A stretch of 64,000 bases of DNA from Paraferrimonas sedimenticola (lineage in GTDB: Bacteria; Pseudomonadota; Gammaproteobacteria; Enterobacterales; Shewanellaceae): assembly GCF_002282855.1 (NCBI RefSeq), contig NZ_NRIR01000001.1, forward strand, positions 620,001 to 684,000, written 5' to 3'. Under the pieces are notes generated by a model, which saw only the letters and a list, made by a program, of their open reading frames with translations, was not told the DNA's origin and made no database searches. The position numbers and the translations under genes were made by a program. Positions 53,626-62,353 of the stretch are shown one piece after another (within the stretch, counting starts at the first letter, position 1; every line of letters begins with the position of its first letter).

Positions 53626-54738
53626 CTAATCCAAATCCACTGTCACATTCTCCATCAAACCCGAATTGTTGTTATCCGAGTTTTTAAGCTTGATCATCAA
53701 GCGAAGATCGTTCGGTGAATCCGCATAGTGCAGCGCATCGGCGTAGCTAATCTCACCATCGGCATAGAGTTTAAACAACGCCTGGTCAAAGGTCTGCATG
53801 CCCTGCTCGTTCGACTTGGCCATGGTGTCTTTGAGAAGGTGCAACTCACCTTTGGCGATAATGTCGCTTACGCGAGAGCTGTTCATCAATACTTCAATTG
53901 CGGCACGACGGCCTTGGCCGTCTGAGCGCGGTACTAACTGCTGGGCCACAATCGCTTTAAGGTTTAACGACAAGTCAAACAGCAACTGTGAGTGGCGGTC
54001 TTTAGGCACCAAGTGCATGATGCGGTCCAGCGCCTGGTTGGCGTTGTTGGCGTGCAGGGTTGCCATACACAGGTGACCGGTTTCGGCGAAGGCCAGCGCG
54101 AACTCCATGGTTTCTTGGGTTCGAATCTCACCAATCAAAATTACATCGGGTGCTTGTCGCAGCGAGCTTTTAAGCGCGGCGTCAAACGACTCGGTATCAA
54201 TGCCCACTTCGCGCTGAGTGATGATGCACTGCTCGTGCTTGTGTACAAATTCCACCGGATCTTCGATGGTTAGAATATGGCCCTTAGAGTTGCGGTTGCG
54301 ATAGCCCACCATTGACGCCAGTGAGGTCGACTTACCGGTACCGGTCGCACCTACCATGATCACCAAGCCACGCTTGCTCATACACACATCTTTTAGGATG
54401 GTGGGGAGCATTAAGTCGTCCATATCCGGAATGGTGGTCTCAATGCGACGCATTACCGCACCTGGCGATTCACGCTGCCAAAACGCGCTCACACGAAAAC
54501 GACCATAGCCTTTGATGCCATAGGCGAAGTTACACTCTTTGGTGCGGTGAAACTCCTCTTTTTGGGCATCGGTCATCATGCTTTCAACCATGGCCAGCAC
54601 TGCTTTGTCGGTCAGTGCCATTTCGGTCATAGGTCTAAGTTCGCCATCGATTTTGGCGCTTACCGGAAAGCCTGCGGTTAAGAATAAATCCGAGGCTTTC
54701 TTTTCCATCATTACTTTTAGAAACGGCAGAATGTTCAT
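53626..54738 (-). CDS. pilU: Type IV pilus retraction ATPase PilU
   Basis: PilU is the PilT paralogue that helps retract type IV pili. The 370-residue AAA-family protein has VGATGTGKSTSLASM (Walker A near 133), Walker B-like VILIGEIRTQETM and the His box AETGHLCMATLHANN. It begins MNILPFLKVMMEKKASDLFL, like PilU. It follows pilT in one operon with a 9-base gap. Confidence 0.95.
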   Translation of the reverse strand: MNILPFLKVMMEKKASDLFLTAGFPVSAKIDGELRPMTEMALTDKAVLAMVESMMTDAQKEEFHRTKECNFAYGIKGYGRFRVSAFWQRESPGAVMRRIETTIPDMDDLMLPTILKDVCMSKRGLVIMVGATGTGKSTSLASMVGYRNRNSKGHILTIEDPVEFVHKHEQCIITQREVGIDTESFDAALKSSLRQAPDVILIGEIRTQETMEFALAFAETGHLCMATLHANNANQALDRIMHLVPKDRHSQLLFDLSLNLKAIVAQQLVPRSDGQGRRAAIEVLMNSSRVSDIIAKGELHLLKDTMAKSNEQGMQTFDQALFKLYADGEISYADALHYADSPNDLRLMIKLKNSDNNNSGLMENVTVDLD

Positions 54739-54747
54739 AGCGATTCC

Positions 54748-55782
54748 TTAAAAGCTGGCTTTGCCCGAGCCCTTGGACACGGCATCGTCGCGAGTGATCA
54801 TGTTGCGGTTCACTAGGTTTTGCAGCGACTGGTCTAGGGTCTGCATGCCATGGGCCATACCGGTCTGAATCGCCGAGTACATTTGCGCCACTTTATCTTC
54901 GCGAATTAGGTTCCGAATGGCTGGGGTGCCAAGCATGATTTCATGGGCCGCCACTCGACCGCCGCCGATTTTCTTAATCAGGGTCTGCGAGATAACCGCC
55001 TGCAGCGATTCGGAGAGCATGGTACGCACCATATCTTTCTCGGCTGCTGGGAATACATCAACCACACGGTCAATGGTTTTGGCCGCTGAGGTGGTGTGAA
55101 GCGTTCCGAATACCAAATGACCGGTTTCCGCCGCGGTCAATGCCAAACGAATGGTCTCAAGGTCACGCATCTCACCCACTAGAATCACGTCCGGGTCTTC
55201 ACGCAGCGCGCTTCGAAGTGCAGCGTTAAAGCTGTAAGTATCGCGGTGCACTTCACGTTGGTTAATCAGACACTTTTTGTTCTCGTGAACAAATTCGATT
55301 GGGTCTTCGATGGTCAGAATATGGTCGTGGCGCGACTCGTTGATGTGGTTAATCATGCCCGCCAAGGTGGTCGACTTACCCGAACCGGTTGGCCCGGTGA
55401 CCAGCACCAAACCCCGTGGGTAGTCTGAAATCTTTTTGAAAATATCTGGAGCGGCTAGCTGCTCAAGCGTCAGTACTTCGGATGGAATGGTACGGAACAC
55501 CGCCGCGGCACCACGGGCCTGGTTAAAGGCGTTCACACGGAATCGGGCCAGATTTGGCACTTCAAACGAGAAGTCAATTTCGAGGTGCTCTTCGAAGTCT
55601 TTGCGCTGCTTGTCGTTCATGATGTCATAAACCAGGTTATGCACATCCTGATGTTCCAGCTGCGGCAAGTTAATTCGGCGTACTTCGCCGTCCACCCTAA
55701 TCATAGGCGGAACACCAGCAGAAAGGTGTAGATCCGAAGCTTTGTGCTTTACACTAAAGGCCAGAAGCTCTGTGATTTCCAT
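54748..55782 (-). CDS. pilT: Twitching motility ATPase PilT
   Basis: PilT is the hexameric retraction motor of type IV pili. The 344-residue protein (family size) has GPTGSGKSTTLAGM (Walker A near 129), the Asp box TIEDPIEFVHENK, Walker B VILVGEMRDLETIRLALTAAETGHLVFGTLHT and the C-terminal region ending KGSGKASF, with MEITELLAF at the start. The open frame extends to 56019 but that region overlaps yggS and is not PilT-like; ATG at 55782 is chosen. Divergent from yggS, with a 36-base gap. Confidence 0.96.
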   Translation of the reverse strand: MEITELLAFSVKHKASDLHLSAGVPPMIRVDGEVRRINLPQLEHQDVHNLVYDIMNDKQRKDFEEHLEIDFSFEVPNLARFRVNAFNQARGAAAVFRTIPSEVLTLEQLAAPDIFKKISDYPRGLVLVTGPTGSGKSTTLAGMINHINESRHDHILTIEDPIEFVHENKKCLINQREVHRDTYSFNAALRSALREDPDVILVGEMRDLETIRLALTAAETGHLVFGTLHTTSAAKTIDRVVDVFPAAEKDMVRTMLSESLQAVISQTLIKKIGGGRVAAHEIMLGTPAIRNLIREDKVAQMYSAIQTGMAHGMQTLDQSLQNLVNRNMITRDDAVSKGSGKASF

Positions 55783-55818
55783 GATGTTTTCGATTCCATT
55801 TTGTAGTGACCGATTCCA

Positions 55819-56511
55819 ATGCCCACAATAACAGACAGATACTCCCTCGCCCAGTCCCGATTCCTTGACGCCTGCCAGAAAAACCAACGCCCCGAAAACG
55901 CAGTGACACTGCTGGCTGTCAGCAAAACCAAGCCCATTGAGGATATCGAAGCTGTGTACGGTTTTGGCCAGCGCGCCTTTGGCGAAAACTACGTGCAAGA
56001 AGGCGTTGAAAAAATCCAAGCCCTGTCACATTTGGACATCGACTGGCACTTTATCGGCCCGCTGCAGTCCAACAAAACACGCTTAGTCGCCGAGCACTTT
56101 GACTGGGTACAAACCGTCGAGCGCTTAAAAATTGCCAAGCGGTTAAGCGAGCAGCGCCCGAGTGATTTAGCACCGCTTAAGGTATTGATTCAGGTAAACA
56201 TTAGCCAAGAAGCCAGTAAATCTGGGGTCTTGCTAGAAGAGATAGACGAACTCGCCGATGCCATCGCAGAGCTTCCAAAGCTTGAGCTGCGAGGCTTAAT
56301 GGCCATCCCCGCCGCCGACGTGAGTGAGGCCGAGCAAACTCGAGTTCTGAAAGCCATGCAAGACGCGTATACTAGGCTCAAAAATCGCTACCCGCAGCTA
56401 GATACCCTGTCGATGGGCATGAGTGGAGATATGGATCTCGCCATTGCCAACGGCAGCACCATGGTTCGGGTTGGCAGCGCTATCTTCGGCGCTCGCCCAA
56501 AAAAACAATAA
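55819..56511 (+). CDS. yggS: PLP homeostasis protein YggS
   Basis: YggS (PLPBP/COG0325) binds pyridoxal phosphate and keeps its level in balance. The 230-residue protein has the fold type III barrel with Lys in TLLAVSKTKP near residue 36, FGENYVQEGVEKI near 55, IDWHFIGPLQSNKTRLV near 80 and DTLSMGMSGDMDLAIANGSTMVRVGSAIFG at the end. Divergent from pilT; proC follows in the same direction. Confidence 0.96.
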   Translation: MPTITDRYSLAQSRFLDACQKNQRPENAVTLLAVSKTKPIEDIEAVYGFGQRAFGENYVQEGVEKIQALSHLDIDWHFIGPLQSNKTRLVAEHFDWVQTVERLKIAKRLSEQRPSDLAPLKVLIQVNISQEASKSGVLLEEIDELADAIAELPKLELRGLMAIPAADVSEAEQTRVLKAMQDAYTRLKNRYPQLDTLSMGMSGDMDLAIANGSTMVRVGSAIFGARPKKQ

Positions 56512-56524
56512 GGATAAGCAGTAC

Positions 56525-57370
56525 ATGACTCAGGCAAGCCTAACGCCCACGACCGAACACCGACGTATCGCCTTTATCGGCGCGGGTAACATGCCGCGCG
56601 CCATCATCAGTGGTTTGGTGAGCTCGGGCTACCCTGCCGACATGATTTACGCCTCTAACCCAAGTCAGGGCAAGCTAGACGCGCTAGCGGCTGATTTTGG
56701 CATTAACGTCAACAACCACAACCACGCGGTGGTTCAGGCCGCCGAAGTGATTGTACTGTCGGTTAAACCTCAGTTGATGGAAAAGGTATGCAGTGATTTG
56801 GCCAGCTTGGACTTAAGCCAAAAACTGATCCTGACCATTGCCGCCGGCGTTGAAGCGCACAAGTACGCCGAGTATCTGCAACAAGAGATTAAGCTGATTC
56901 GCACTATGCCAAATACGCCTGCGCAATTGGGCTTGGCACTGACCGGTTTGTACTCAGCCCAAGAGCTAAGCCAAGCGGATCGCGACTATGCTACCGCCGC
57001 CATGAAAGCCATTGGCGAGGTGGTGTGGCTTGAGCGTGAAGCCGAGCTTGATAACGTGATTGCCTGTGCCGGTTCATCGGTGGCGTATTTCTTCTTGTTC
57101 GCCGAGGCTATGCAAAACACTGCGGTGGATATGGGGGTTAAACCCGAAGATGCGCGCAGTATGATCCAACAAGCCATGCTGGGCGCGGCGCAAATGTTGG
57201 TTCATAATAGCGACACGTCGGCTGAACAATTGCGTCATAATGTGACATCTAAGGGCGGTACTACCGCCGCGGCAATTAATACCTTCCAGGAAGGGGGACT
57301 AGAGCCGTTAGTTGATTCCGCCATGAAGAACTGCGTAAAGCGCGCGCAGGAAATGGCCAAGCTATTCTAA
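56525..57370 (+). CDS. proC: Pyrroline-5-carboxylate reductase
   Basis: ProC makes proline from pyrroline-5-carboxylate with NAD(P)H. The 281-residue enzyme has the Rossmann start RRIAFIGAGNMPRAIISGL and the C-terminal signature of the family, LRHNVTSKGGTTAAAINTFQEGGL. ATG at 56525 has AAGGA 10 bases upstream; the longer open frame to 56423 overlaps yggS. Lies in the standard yggS-proC-yggT-yggU order. Confidence 0.96.
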   Translation: MTQASLTPTTEHRRIAFIGAGNMPRAIISGLVSSGYPADMIYASNPSQGKLDALAADFGINVNNHNHAVVQAAEVIVLSVKPQLMEKVCSDLASLDLSQKLILTIAAGVEAHKYAEYLQQEIKLIRTMPNTPAQLGLALTGLYSAQELSQADRDYATAAMKAIGEVVWLEREAELDNVIACAGSSVAYFFLFAEAMQNTAVDMGVKPEDARSMIQQAMLGAAQMLVHNSDTSAEQLRHNVTSKGGTTAAAINTFQEGGLEPLVDSAMKNCVKRAQEMAKLF

Positions 57371-57390
57371 TTTAGGGGATTTTTCGATTT

Positions 57391-57942
57391 ATGAATGCCA
57401 TGACTTACCTAGTCACCGTCGCCTTTTCACTGTATCTGATGATAGTGGTGCTGCGCATTTGGTTGCAGCTGGCTCGTGCCGACTTCTACCATCCGGTTAG
57501 CCAATTTATCGTTAAAGCTACTCAGCCAATTTTGGCACCGATGCGCCGTGTTATTCCATCAATGGGCTCGCTGGATACCGCCTCTCTGGTACTAGCGCTT
57601 ATCGTTGCTGGCGGTAAGTGGGTGGTGCTTATGCTGATGCAACAAAGCGCTATCGATTGGGCTGGAGTTAGCATGCTGGCGGTACTTGGGGTGATTAAAG
57701 AAGCCGGTACTCTGCTTTTCTGGATGCTGCTAATTCGCGCGATTCTAAGCTGGGTGTCTCAAGGTCAAAACCCGTTTGAGTACTTACTTGCGCAACTGAC
57801 CGAACCATTTATGGCGCCAATTCGTCGCATCATTCCGCCTATGGGTGGTCTGGACTTGTCGTTGCTGATCGTAATGGTGGCGCTTAACTTCACCAACATT
57901 CTGATGCACGACCTGATTGGTCCATTGTGGCGCCTGGCGTAA
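57391..57942 (+). CDS. yggT: YggT family membrane protein
   Basis: A 183-residue membrane protein with about four hydrophobic helices in two YGGT repeats, each with the pattern P-[FI]-x-x-P-[MI]-R-R-[VI]-I-P (TQPILAPMRRVIPSMG near 50 and TEPFMAPIRRIIPPMGG near 140). Function is not known; it is linked with cell division or osmotic stress in family literature. It follows proC by 20 bases. Confidence 0.93.
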   Translation: MNAMTYLVTVAFSLYLMIVVLRIWLQLARADFYHPVSQFIVKATQPILAPMRRVIPSMGSLDTASLVLALIVAGGKWVVLMLMQQSAIDWAGVSMLAVLGVIKEAGTLLFWMLLIRAILSWVSQGQNPFEYLLAQLTEPFMAPIRRIIPPMGGLDLSLLIVMVALNFTNILMHDLIGPLWRLA

Positions 57943-57945
57943 GCC

Positions 57946-58245
57946 GTGGCTGCCCCACAAGCTGCGATAGAAGAAACAGACTCTGGTATTCGCATCAGAG
58001 TCTATGTGCAGCCCAAAGCGTCGCGAGACCAGTGGCAAGGGCTGCACAACGATGAAATCAAACTCGCCATTACTGCCCCGCCGGTGGACGGCAAAGCCAA
58101 CGCCCACGTGGTTAAGTGGATTGCCAAGCAGTGCAAAGTCGCCAAGTCAAAAGTGGTGATTGAGAAAGGGCTGACCAGCCGTCACAAGCAAATCGTCATC
58201 GAATCTCCGACAATTCTGCCTGAGCCTCTCAAGGCTTTGTTATAA
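57946..58245 (+). CDS. yggU: DUF167 (YggU) family protein
   Basis: A 99-residue DUF167 protein: GIRIRVYVQPKASRDQWQGLHNDEIKLAITAPPVDGKANAHVVKWIAK (in pieces) is the signature, with PVDGKAN near 45. Translation starts at GTG 57946, 3 bases after the yggT stop. Function unknown. Confidence 0.92.
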   Translation: MAAPQAAIEETDSGIRIRVYVQPKASRDQWQGLHNDEIKLAITAPPVDGKANAHVVKWIAKQCKVAKSKVVIEKGLTSRHKQIVIESPTILPEPLKALL

Positions 58246-58280
58246 TTGCTATTGTCGCTCAAAAAACGAAGGACTACGTT

Positions 58281-58715
58281 ATGCTACGCCGCCTACTTGC
58301 TGTAGCCATGTTGATGGTTGGCCTGTGCGCTCCTGCCCAAGCCGAGCAAAAACAAATGGTTGGTCAATATGCCATTCACTACATGGCCCTAAGCTCGACC
58401 TTTATCACTCCAGAAATCGCCAAAGCCTATGGCATTAGCCGCAGCCGTTATATGGGTCTGGTAAACATCACGGTTCTCGATACCGCTCAAGAAGGTAACC
58501 CTGCGGTGCCTGTGCAGATTTCAGGAATTGCGAAGAACCTGCTCGACTCGTCTAAGAAGTTAGATTTTCAGGAGATTCGCGAAGAAAACGCGATTTACTA
58601 CATCGCTGAAGTGCCCCATCGCAACGAAGAGAACATTAGCTTCGAGATTGCGATTTCGCACAATAAGAGCCTGAATACCAATTTAAAATTCTCGCAAAAG
58701 TTTTACGTCGACTAG
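58281..58715 (+). CDS. DUF4426 family periplasmic protein
   Basis: A 144-residue protein with a signal peptide (MLRRLLAVAMLMVGLCAPAQA) and a DUF4426 body (GQYAIHYMALSSTFITPEIAKAYGI near 27-55). Members are found between yggU and rdgB in Shewanella and Vibrio. Function unknown. A terminator follows. Confidence 0.85.
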   Translation: MLRRLLAVAMLMVGLCAPAQAEQKQMVGQYAIHYMALSSTFITPEIAKAYGISRSRYMGLVNITVLDTAQEGNPAVPVQISGIAKNLLDSSKKLDFQEIREENAIYYIAEVPHRNEENISFEIAISHNKSLNTNLKFSQKFYVD

Positions 58716-58749
58716 CTTGTTAGCAAGCTAAAACTCGACTCGGTTTAAT

Positions 58750-58790
58750 GTCGGCCTAGCCTACTGATAAGGCTGGCCGACTCATTTTTT
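58750..58790 (+). terminator. Terminator before rdgB
   Basis: GTCGGCCTAGCCT pairs with AGGCTGGCCGAC (one bulged base), followed by TCATTTTTT on the plus strand. Confidence 0.85.
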
Positions 58791-58800
58791 AAGGGACGCT

Positions 58801-59415
58801 ATGAAGCCTATAGTTCTCGCCAGTGGCAACAAGGGCAAGCTGGTCGAATTCCAGCAGATGTTTGAAACTCAAGGCATTAAGATTGTTGCCCAAAGCGAAT
58901 ACGGCGTGGGTGATGTGCCAGAAACTGGCACCACCTTCGTTGAAAACGCGATTATTAAAGCCCGTCACGCCGCTGAGATTAGCGGTGAACCGGCGATTGC
59001 CGATGACTCGGGTATCGAGGTGGACGCGCTTGATGGCCAGCCTGGCATTTACTCGGCACGCTACGGTGGCCCGGGTGCCGGTGCGGTGGATAACTACCAA
59101 AAGCTGCTGGCTAATATGCAAGATAAGAGCAATCGCGCTGCCCGTTTTCGCTGTGTATTGGTGTATATGCGTCACGCTAAGGATCCTTCGCCAATTATTG
59201 CCAGTGCCAGCTGGGAAGGCTCGATTGCCCAAGGTCCACAAGGCGGTGGTGGTCATGGCTACGACCCGATTTTCTGGGTGAATACCGACAACTGCAGTGC
59301 TGCTGAGTTGCCGCCTGAGCGCAAGAACGCGCTAAGTCATCGCGGTAAGGCGCTTGTGGATTTGCTCGCGCAAATGAAAGCGCTGGGTGAGCTCCCTACT
59401 GGAGAGACTAGCTAA
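58801..59415 (+). CDS. rdgB: dITP/XTP pyrophosphatase RdgB
   Basis: RdgB (HAM1-family) hydrolyses non-canonical purine triphosphates such as dITP and XTP. The 204-residue enzyme shows PIVLASGNKGKLVEFQ near the start, EVDALDGQPGIYSARYGGPGA near 75-90 and GPQGGGGHGYDPIFWVNTDN near 145. It begins 11 bases after the terminator hairpin; hemW follows by 3 bases. Confidence 0.96.
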   Translation: MKPIVLASGNKGKLVEFQQMFETQGIKIVAQSEYGVGDVPETGTTFVENAIIKARHAAEISGEPAIADDSGIEVDALDGQPGIYSARYGGPGAGAVDNYQKLLANMQDKSNRAARFRCVLVYMRHAKDPSPIIASASWEGSIAQGPQGGGGHGYDPIFWVNTDNCSAAELPPERKNALSHRGKALVDLLAQMKALGELPTGETS

Positions 59416-59418
59416 CCG

Positions 59419-60558
59419 ATGCAGTTACCTCCGCTATCCCTTTACGTACACATCCCTTGGTGTGTGCGTAAATGCCCCTACTGCGATTTCAATTCTCACG
59501 AGCAAAAGGCTGAGTTGCCGGAAAGTCAGTACGTTGAAGCCTTGCTAAAAGACTTGGCGGCGGATGCGGCGATGGCGCAAGGTCGGCCTCTTGAGAGCAT
59601 CTTTATCGGTGGTGGCACGCCATCGCTGTTTAGCGGTGCCGCTATTGGTCGCATCTTAGATGGCGCGCGGGAGTTAATTGGTTTTGCTGATAAGTGTGAA
59701 ATCACTATGGAGGCCAACCCGGGCACTATCGAGCACGATAGCTTTAAGGCCTATCGCGAAGCGGGAGTGACTCGTTTGTCGTTAGGTGTGCAGAGCTTTG
59801 GCACCGAGCAGTTAAAAGCCCTTGGTCGCATTCACGACCGAACTCAGGCTGAGATGGCGGCCGCTCAGGCGCTAAGCGCTGGGTTTGATTCGGTGAACTT
59901 AGACTTGATGCACGGGCTGCCTGGGCAAACCCCTGAGCTGGCACTAGCGGATATCATGCAAGCGGCAGACTTAGCCCCACCCCATCTGTCTTGGTATCAG
60001 CTCACCATTGAGCCCAATACTCAGTTTTACTCCAAACCTCCGACTCTCCCTCAAGACGAGGCACTGTGGCAAATCTTCGATGAAGGTCAGGCGCGCATGC
60101 AGTCGCTGGGCTATCGCCAGTACGAGGTGAGCGCTTGGGCGCAGCCGGGCATGGAGTGTCAGCACAACCTCAACTACTGGAAGTTTGGTGACTATCTGGG
60201 GATTGGTTGTGGCGCCCACGGCAAGCTCACCGACCCTAGTGGTAATCGCATATTGCGCACCGAGAAGATTAAGCACCCTAAGGGTTATCTACAAGCTATT
60301 GATTATCGCCGCGATGTGAAGCCGATTGCTGAGCAAGAGCTGCCACTTGAGTATTTGATGAACCGCGCGCGTTTGCTTGAGGCGATTCCGAAAGCTGAGT
60401 ATCAGGCGTATACCGGGCTTAGTTGGCGAAGTTTAAGCCAAAAACTAGCCCCTGCGGCGCAACGGGGTTTGCTCTCGGAAAACCAAGCGCACTGGCAGCT
60501 AACCGATAAAGGCCAGCTGTTTGTGAATGAGATTTTGGGGTTGTTGGTGGAGGATTAG
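59419..60558 (+). CDS. hemW: Radical SAM haem chaperone HemW
   Basis: A 379-residue protein of the HemW (formerly HemN-like) family: the radical SAM motif is CVRKCPYCDFNSHE (Cys positions near 15, 19, 22), with IFIGGGTPSLF near 60, MEANPG near 98 and GVQSFG near 125, and a C-terminal wing. HemW transfers haem; it lacks the extra N-terminal sequence expected of true HemN. It follows rdgB by 3 bases. Confidence 0.93.
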   Translation: MQLPPLSLYVHIPWCVRKCPYCDFNSHEQKAELPESQYVEALLKDLAADAAMAQGRPLESIFIGGGTPSLFSGAAIGRILDGARELIGFADKCEITMEANPGTIEHDSFKAYREAGVTRLSLGVQSFGTEQLKALGRIHDRTQAEMAAAQALSAGFDSVNLDLMHGLPGQTPELALADIMQAADLAPPHLSWYQLTIEPNTQFYSKPPTLPQDEALWQIFDEGQARMQSLGYRQYEVSAWAQPGMECQHNLNYWKFGDYLGIGCGAHGKLTDPSGNRILRTEKIKHPKGYLQAIDYRRDVKPIAEQELPLEYLMNRARLLEAIPKAEYQAYTGLSWRSLSQKLAPAAQRGLLSENQAHWQLTDKGQLFVNEILGLLVED

Positions 60559-60598
60559 AACGCGAAATTGGGTGCGCCCACCAAGCTAAGAGCAAGCG

Positions 60599-61924
60599 CT
60601 AAATATCTTCCGCTAAATACTGCTGCAAATACTCAGTGAAATACAAAGGTACCACCAAGTTTACCTTCTCTGTTATGGGTGAAGCCTGAGTTGCAGTGAG
60701 CTTAATGGTTCGGTGGGGTTGGCATTTGGTGATGTAAGATTGAAGCGATTTAGCTCGAGTTCGCACACCGCTTTTGACTTCGATTGGGATCACACGACCA
60801 ATACTGTCAGAAACTATAAACTCGATTTCCGCTCTTGCATCCCCCCAAGAAAAACTCGGCTCTATGCCTTGAGCGGCCAACTCTTGCTGCACATAGTTCT
60901 CAGCTATATAGCCCTTGTACTCATAGCTTTGCTGTTTTATTTCTAGATAGCTAGTTCCGAGCATCTGGTTCAAAAGGCCAACGTCAAACAAAAACAACTT
61001 AACCGTATTCTCCTTTTGATAAGCCGCCAGTGGAGTCCGTGGTGAACCATCGACAGGGTGATTTTTTAGCGCCAAACGGCACTTGTGCAACCAGGTTATC
61101 GCGCTTTCAAAGTCTGCGTAACGCGACTTGCGTTGATAAACCCCTTTGAATTTAAAACGTTTTACTGATTCATCGCGAACGGCAGAAAGCTGGGCAGGAA
61201 TGCTGCGAAATACGGATTCAATCAACTGCGCATCAACTTTTCCCGAGTATTTTCCAAAATCTCGCACATACCCTTGAATCAGATTTTCATGCACACTAGA
61301 GACAGATTGAACGCGCTCAACAGCATTTGTATCAGCATTTTCAAACCAAGTAGACACAGCCTCAGGCATCCCACCAACGAAATAATAATCCGTCAGTTTT
61401 TCCAACAATTTGCTATGTGCCGCTGGTGACCTGCTTTGTTGCTCATAGGCCTTAATCAATGCCTTCTCTTCTGACGCCCACAAAAACTCTTTAAAACTGA
61501 GCGGTCTTAAATTGTGCTGTTCTACCTTTCCCACCGGAAAAGACGTCAACAGTCCCATATTCGAACCACTAGCGGCGACGAATGCCTGTGGTGCTTTTTC
61601 TGCAAAGTACTTGAGTGAAGTAACCGCTCTTGGACACTCTCCTATTTCGTCGAGAATCAGCAGATCACGACTCAGGTCAAAAGGCTCTTCCGTTAGCAGC
61701 TCGACGTTTGTGATGATGTCATCAGGATTTAGTGAGCCTGCGAATGCCTCCGCTAGCTCTGGACGCTCCAAAAAGTCGAGCCGAACTACTCGCTCAAATT
61801 CAGATCCAAGCAGCTCTTGGAGCAAATAAGTCTTACCGGTCTGGCGAGCACCGTCAATCAAGAAAGGTTTGCGATTCTTCTTTTTCTTCCAATCAATTAC
61901 CTTGGCTAAAAGCGCTCTTCTCAT
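60599..61924 (-). CDS. AAA ATPase with DUF4143 domain
   Basis: A 441-residue protein: Walker A DGARQTGKTYLLQELL (near 25-40), Walker B LLILDEIGECPRAV near 90, an AAA_14 domain, then DUF4143 (about 230-441) ending in a PD-(D/E)xK-like segment (EIEFIVSDSIGRVIPIEVKSG near 375-395). Such proteins are common as accessory genes with stray distribution, often suspected of mobile or toxin-like roles; function unknown. GC is lower than that of neighbours. It stands alone, convergent with hemW; the repeated TTTTATGCGC words upstream are listed separately. Confidence 0.85.
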   Translation of the reverse strand: MRRALLAKVIDWKKKKNRKPFLIDGARQTGKTYLLQELLGSEFERVVRLDFLERPELAEAFAGSLNPDDIITNVELLTEEPFDLSRDLLILDEIGECPRAVTSLKYFAEKAPQAFVAASGSNMGLLTSFPVGKVEQHNLRPLSFKEFLWASEEKALIKAYEQQSRSPAAHSKLLEKLTDYYFVGGMPEAVSTWFENADTNAVERVQSVSSVHENLIQGYVRDFGKYSGKVDAQLIESVFRSIPAQLSAVRDESVKRFKFKGVYQRKSRYADFESAITWLHKCRLALKNHPVDGSPRTPLAAYQKENTVKLFLFDVGLLNQMLGTSYLEIKQQSYEYKGYIAENYVQQELAAQGIEPSFSWGDARAEIEFIVSDSIGRVIPIEVKSGVRTRAKSLQSYITKCQPHRTIKLTATQASPITEKVNLVVPLYFTEYLQQYLAEDI

Positions 61925-61978
61925 GACAGTCTCTTATTGTTCGGTTTGGTAAATCGATGACTTTGAACACACTAAAAT

Positions 61979-62046
61979 GCGCATAAAACGCTCACAAAGA
62001 ACACTTTTATGCGCGTAAAAATGTAACATAAAGTGTTTTTATGCGC
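61979..62046. promoter_or_regulatory. Three TTTTATGCGC repeats upstream of the DUF4143 ATPase
   Basis: GCGCATAAAA at 61979-61988 is inverted; TTTTATGCGC occurs at 62005-62014 and 62037-62046, each of these followed by two to three bases and AAAAATGTAA. The set sits 55-120 bases upstream of the ATPase start codon on the minus strand, a plausible operator cluster for autoregulation or another regulator. Confidence 0.5.
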
Positions 62047-62148
62047 AAAAAAATGTAAATACGAAGAGTGTGGGGTAGGAGGAGGATTAATCCACTACCG
62101 TGTGTCATTCTCGCTGCCTCCGCGCTGTCATTCCCGCCACCCACGTTT

Positions 62149-62337
62149 GTCATTCCCGCGAAAGCGGGAATCTAGCTAGTTGCCATTAGCAGTTCGCTAG
62201 ATTCCCAGTCAAGCTGGGAATGACGGAGTTAGGAGCGGGAATGACAGCGTGGGAGTCGCAGGTATGACGGAATTAGGGGTTGGATGGATTCCCAGTCAAG
62301 CTGGGAATGACGGAGTTAGAAGCGGGAATGACAGCGC
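62149..62337. repeat. Palindromic repeat cluster upstream of yggN
   Basis: Two composites of the ATTCCC/GGGAAT family. The first (62149-62224) has both hairpins and a 22-base spacer. A 50-base unit, from GATTCCCAGTCAAGCTGGG onward, is directly repeated at 62199-62248 and about 62287-62337 with one mismatch near the end. It lies between the ATPase and yggN. Confidence 0.75.
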
Positions 62338-62353
62338 GGGTAGCGCGGGAGCC

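Larger units (their letters stand above)
61925..62353. other. 429-base gap between the ATPase and yggN
   Basis: Holds the TTTTATGCGC operator-like words (61979-62046) and the palindromic repeats (62149-62337). No gene is seen; frames through it come from the repeats. Confidence 0.6.

Noticed and set aside
55782-56019. N-terminal extension of PilT
   Set aside because: The extension overlaps yggS and is not PilT-like; ATG at 55782 gives the family length.
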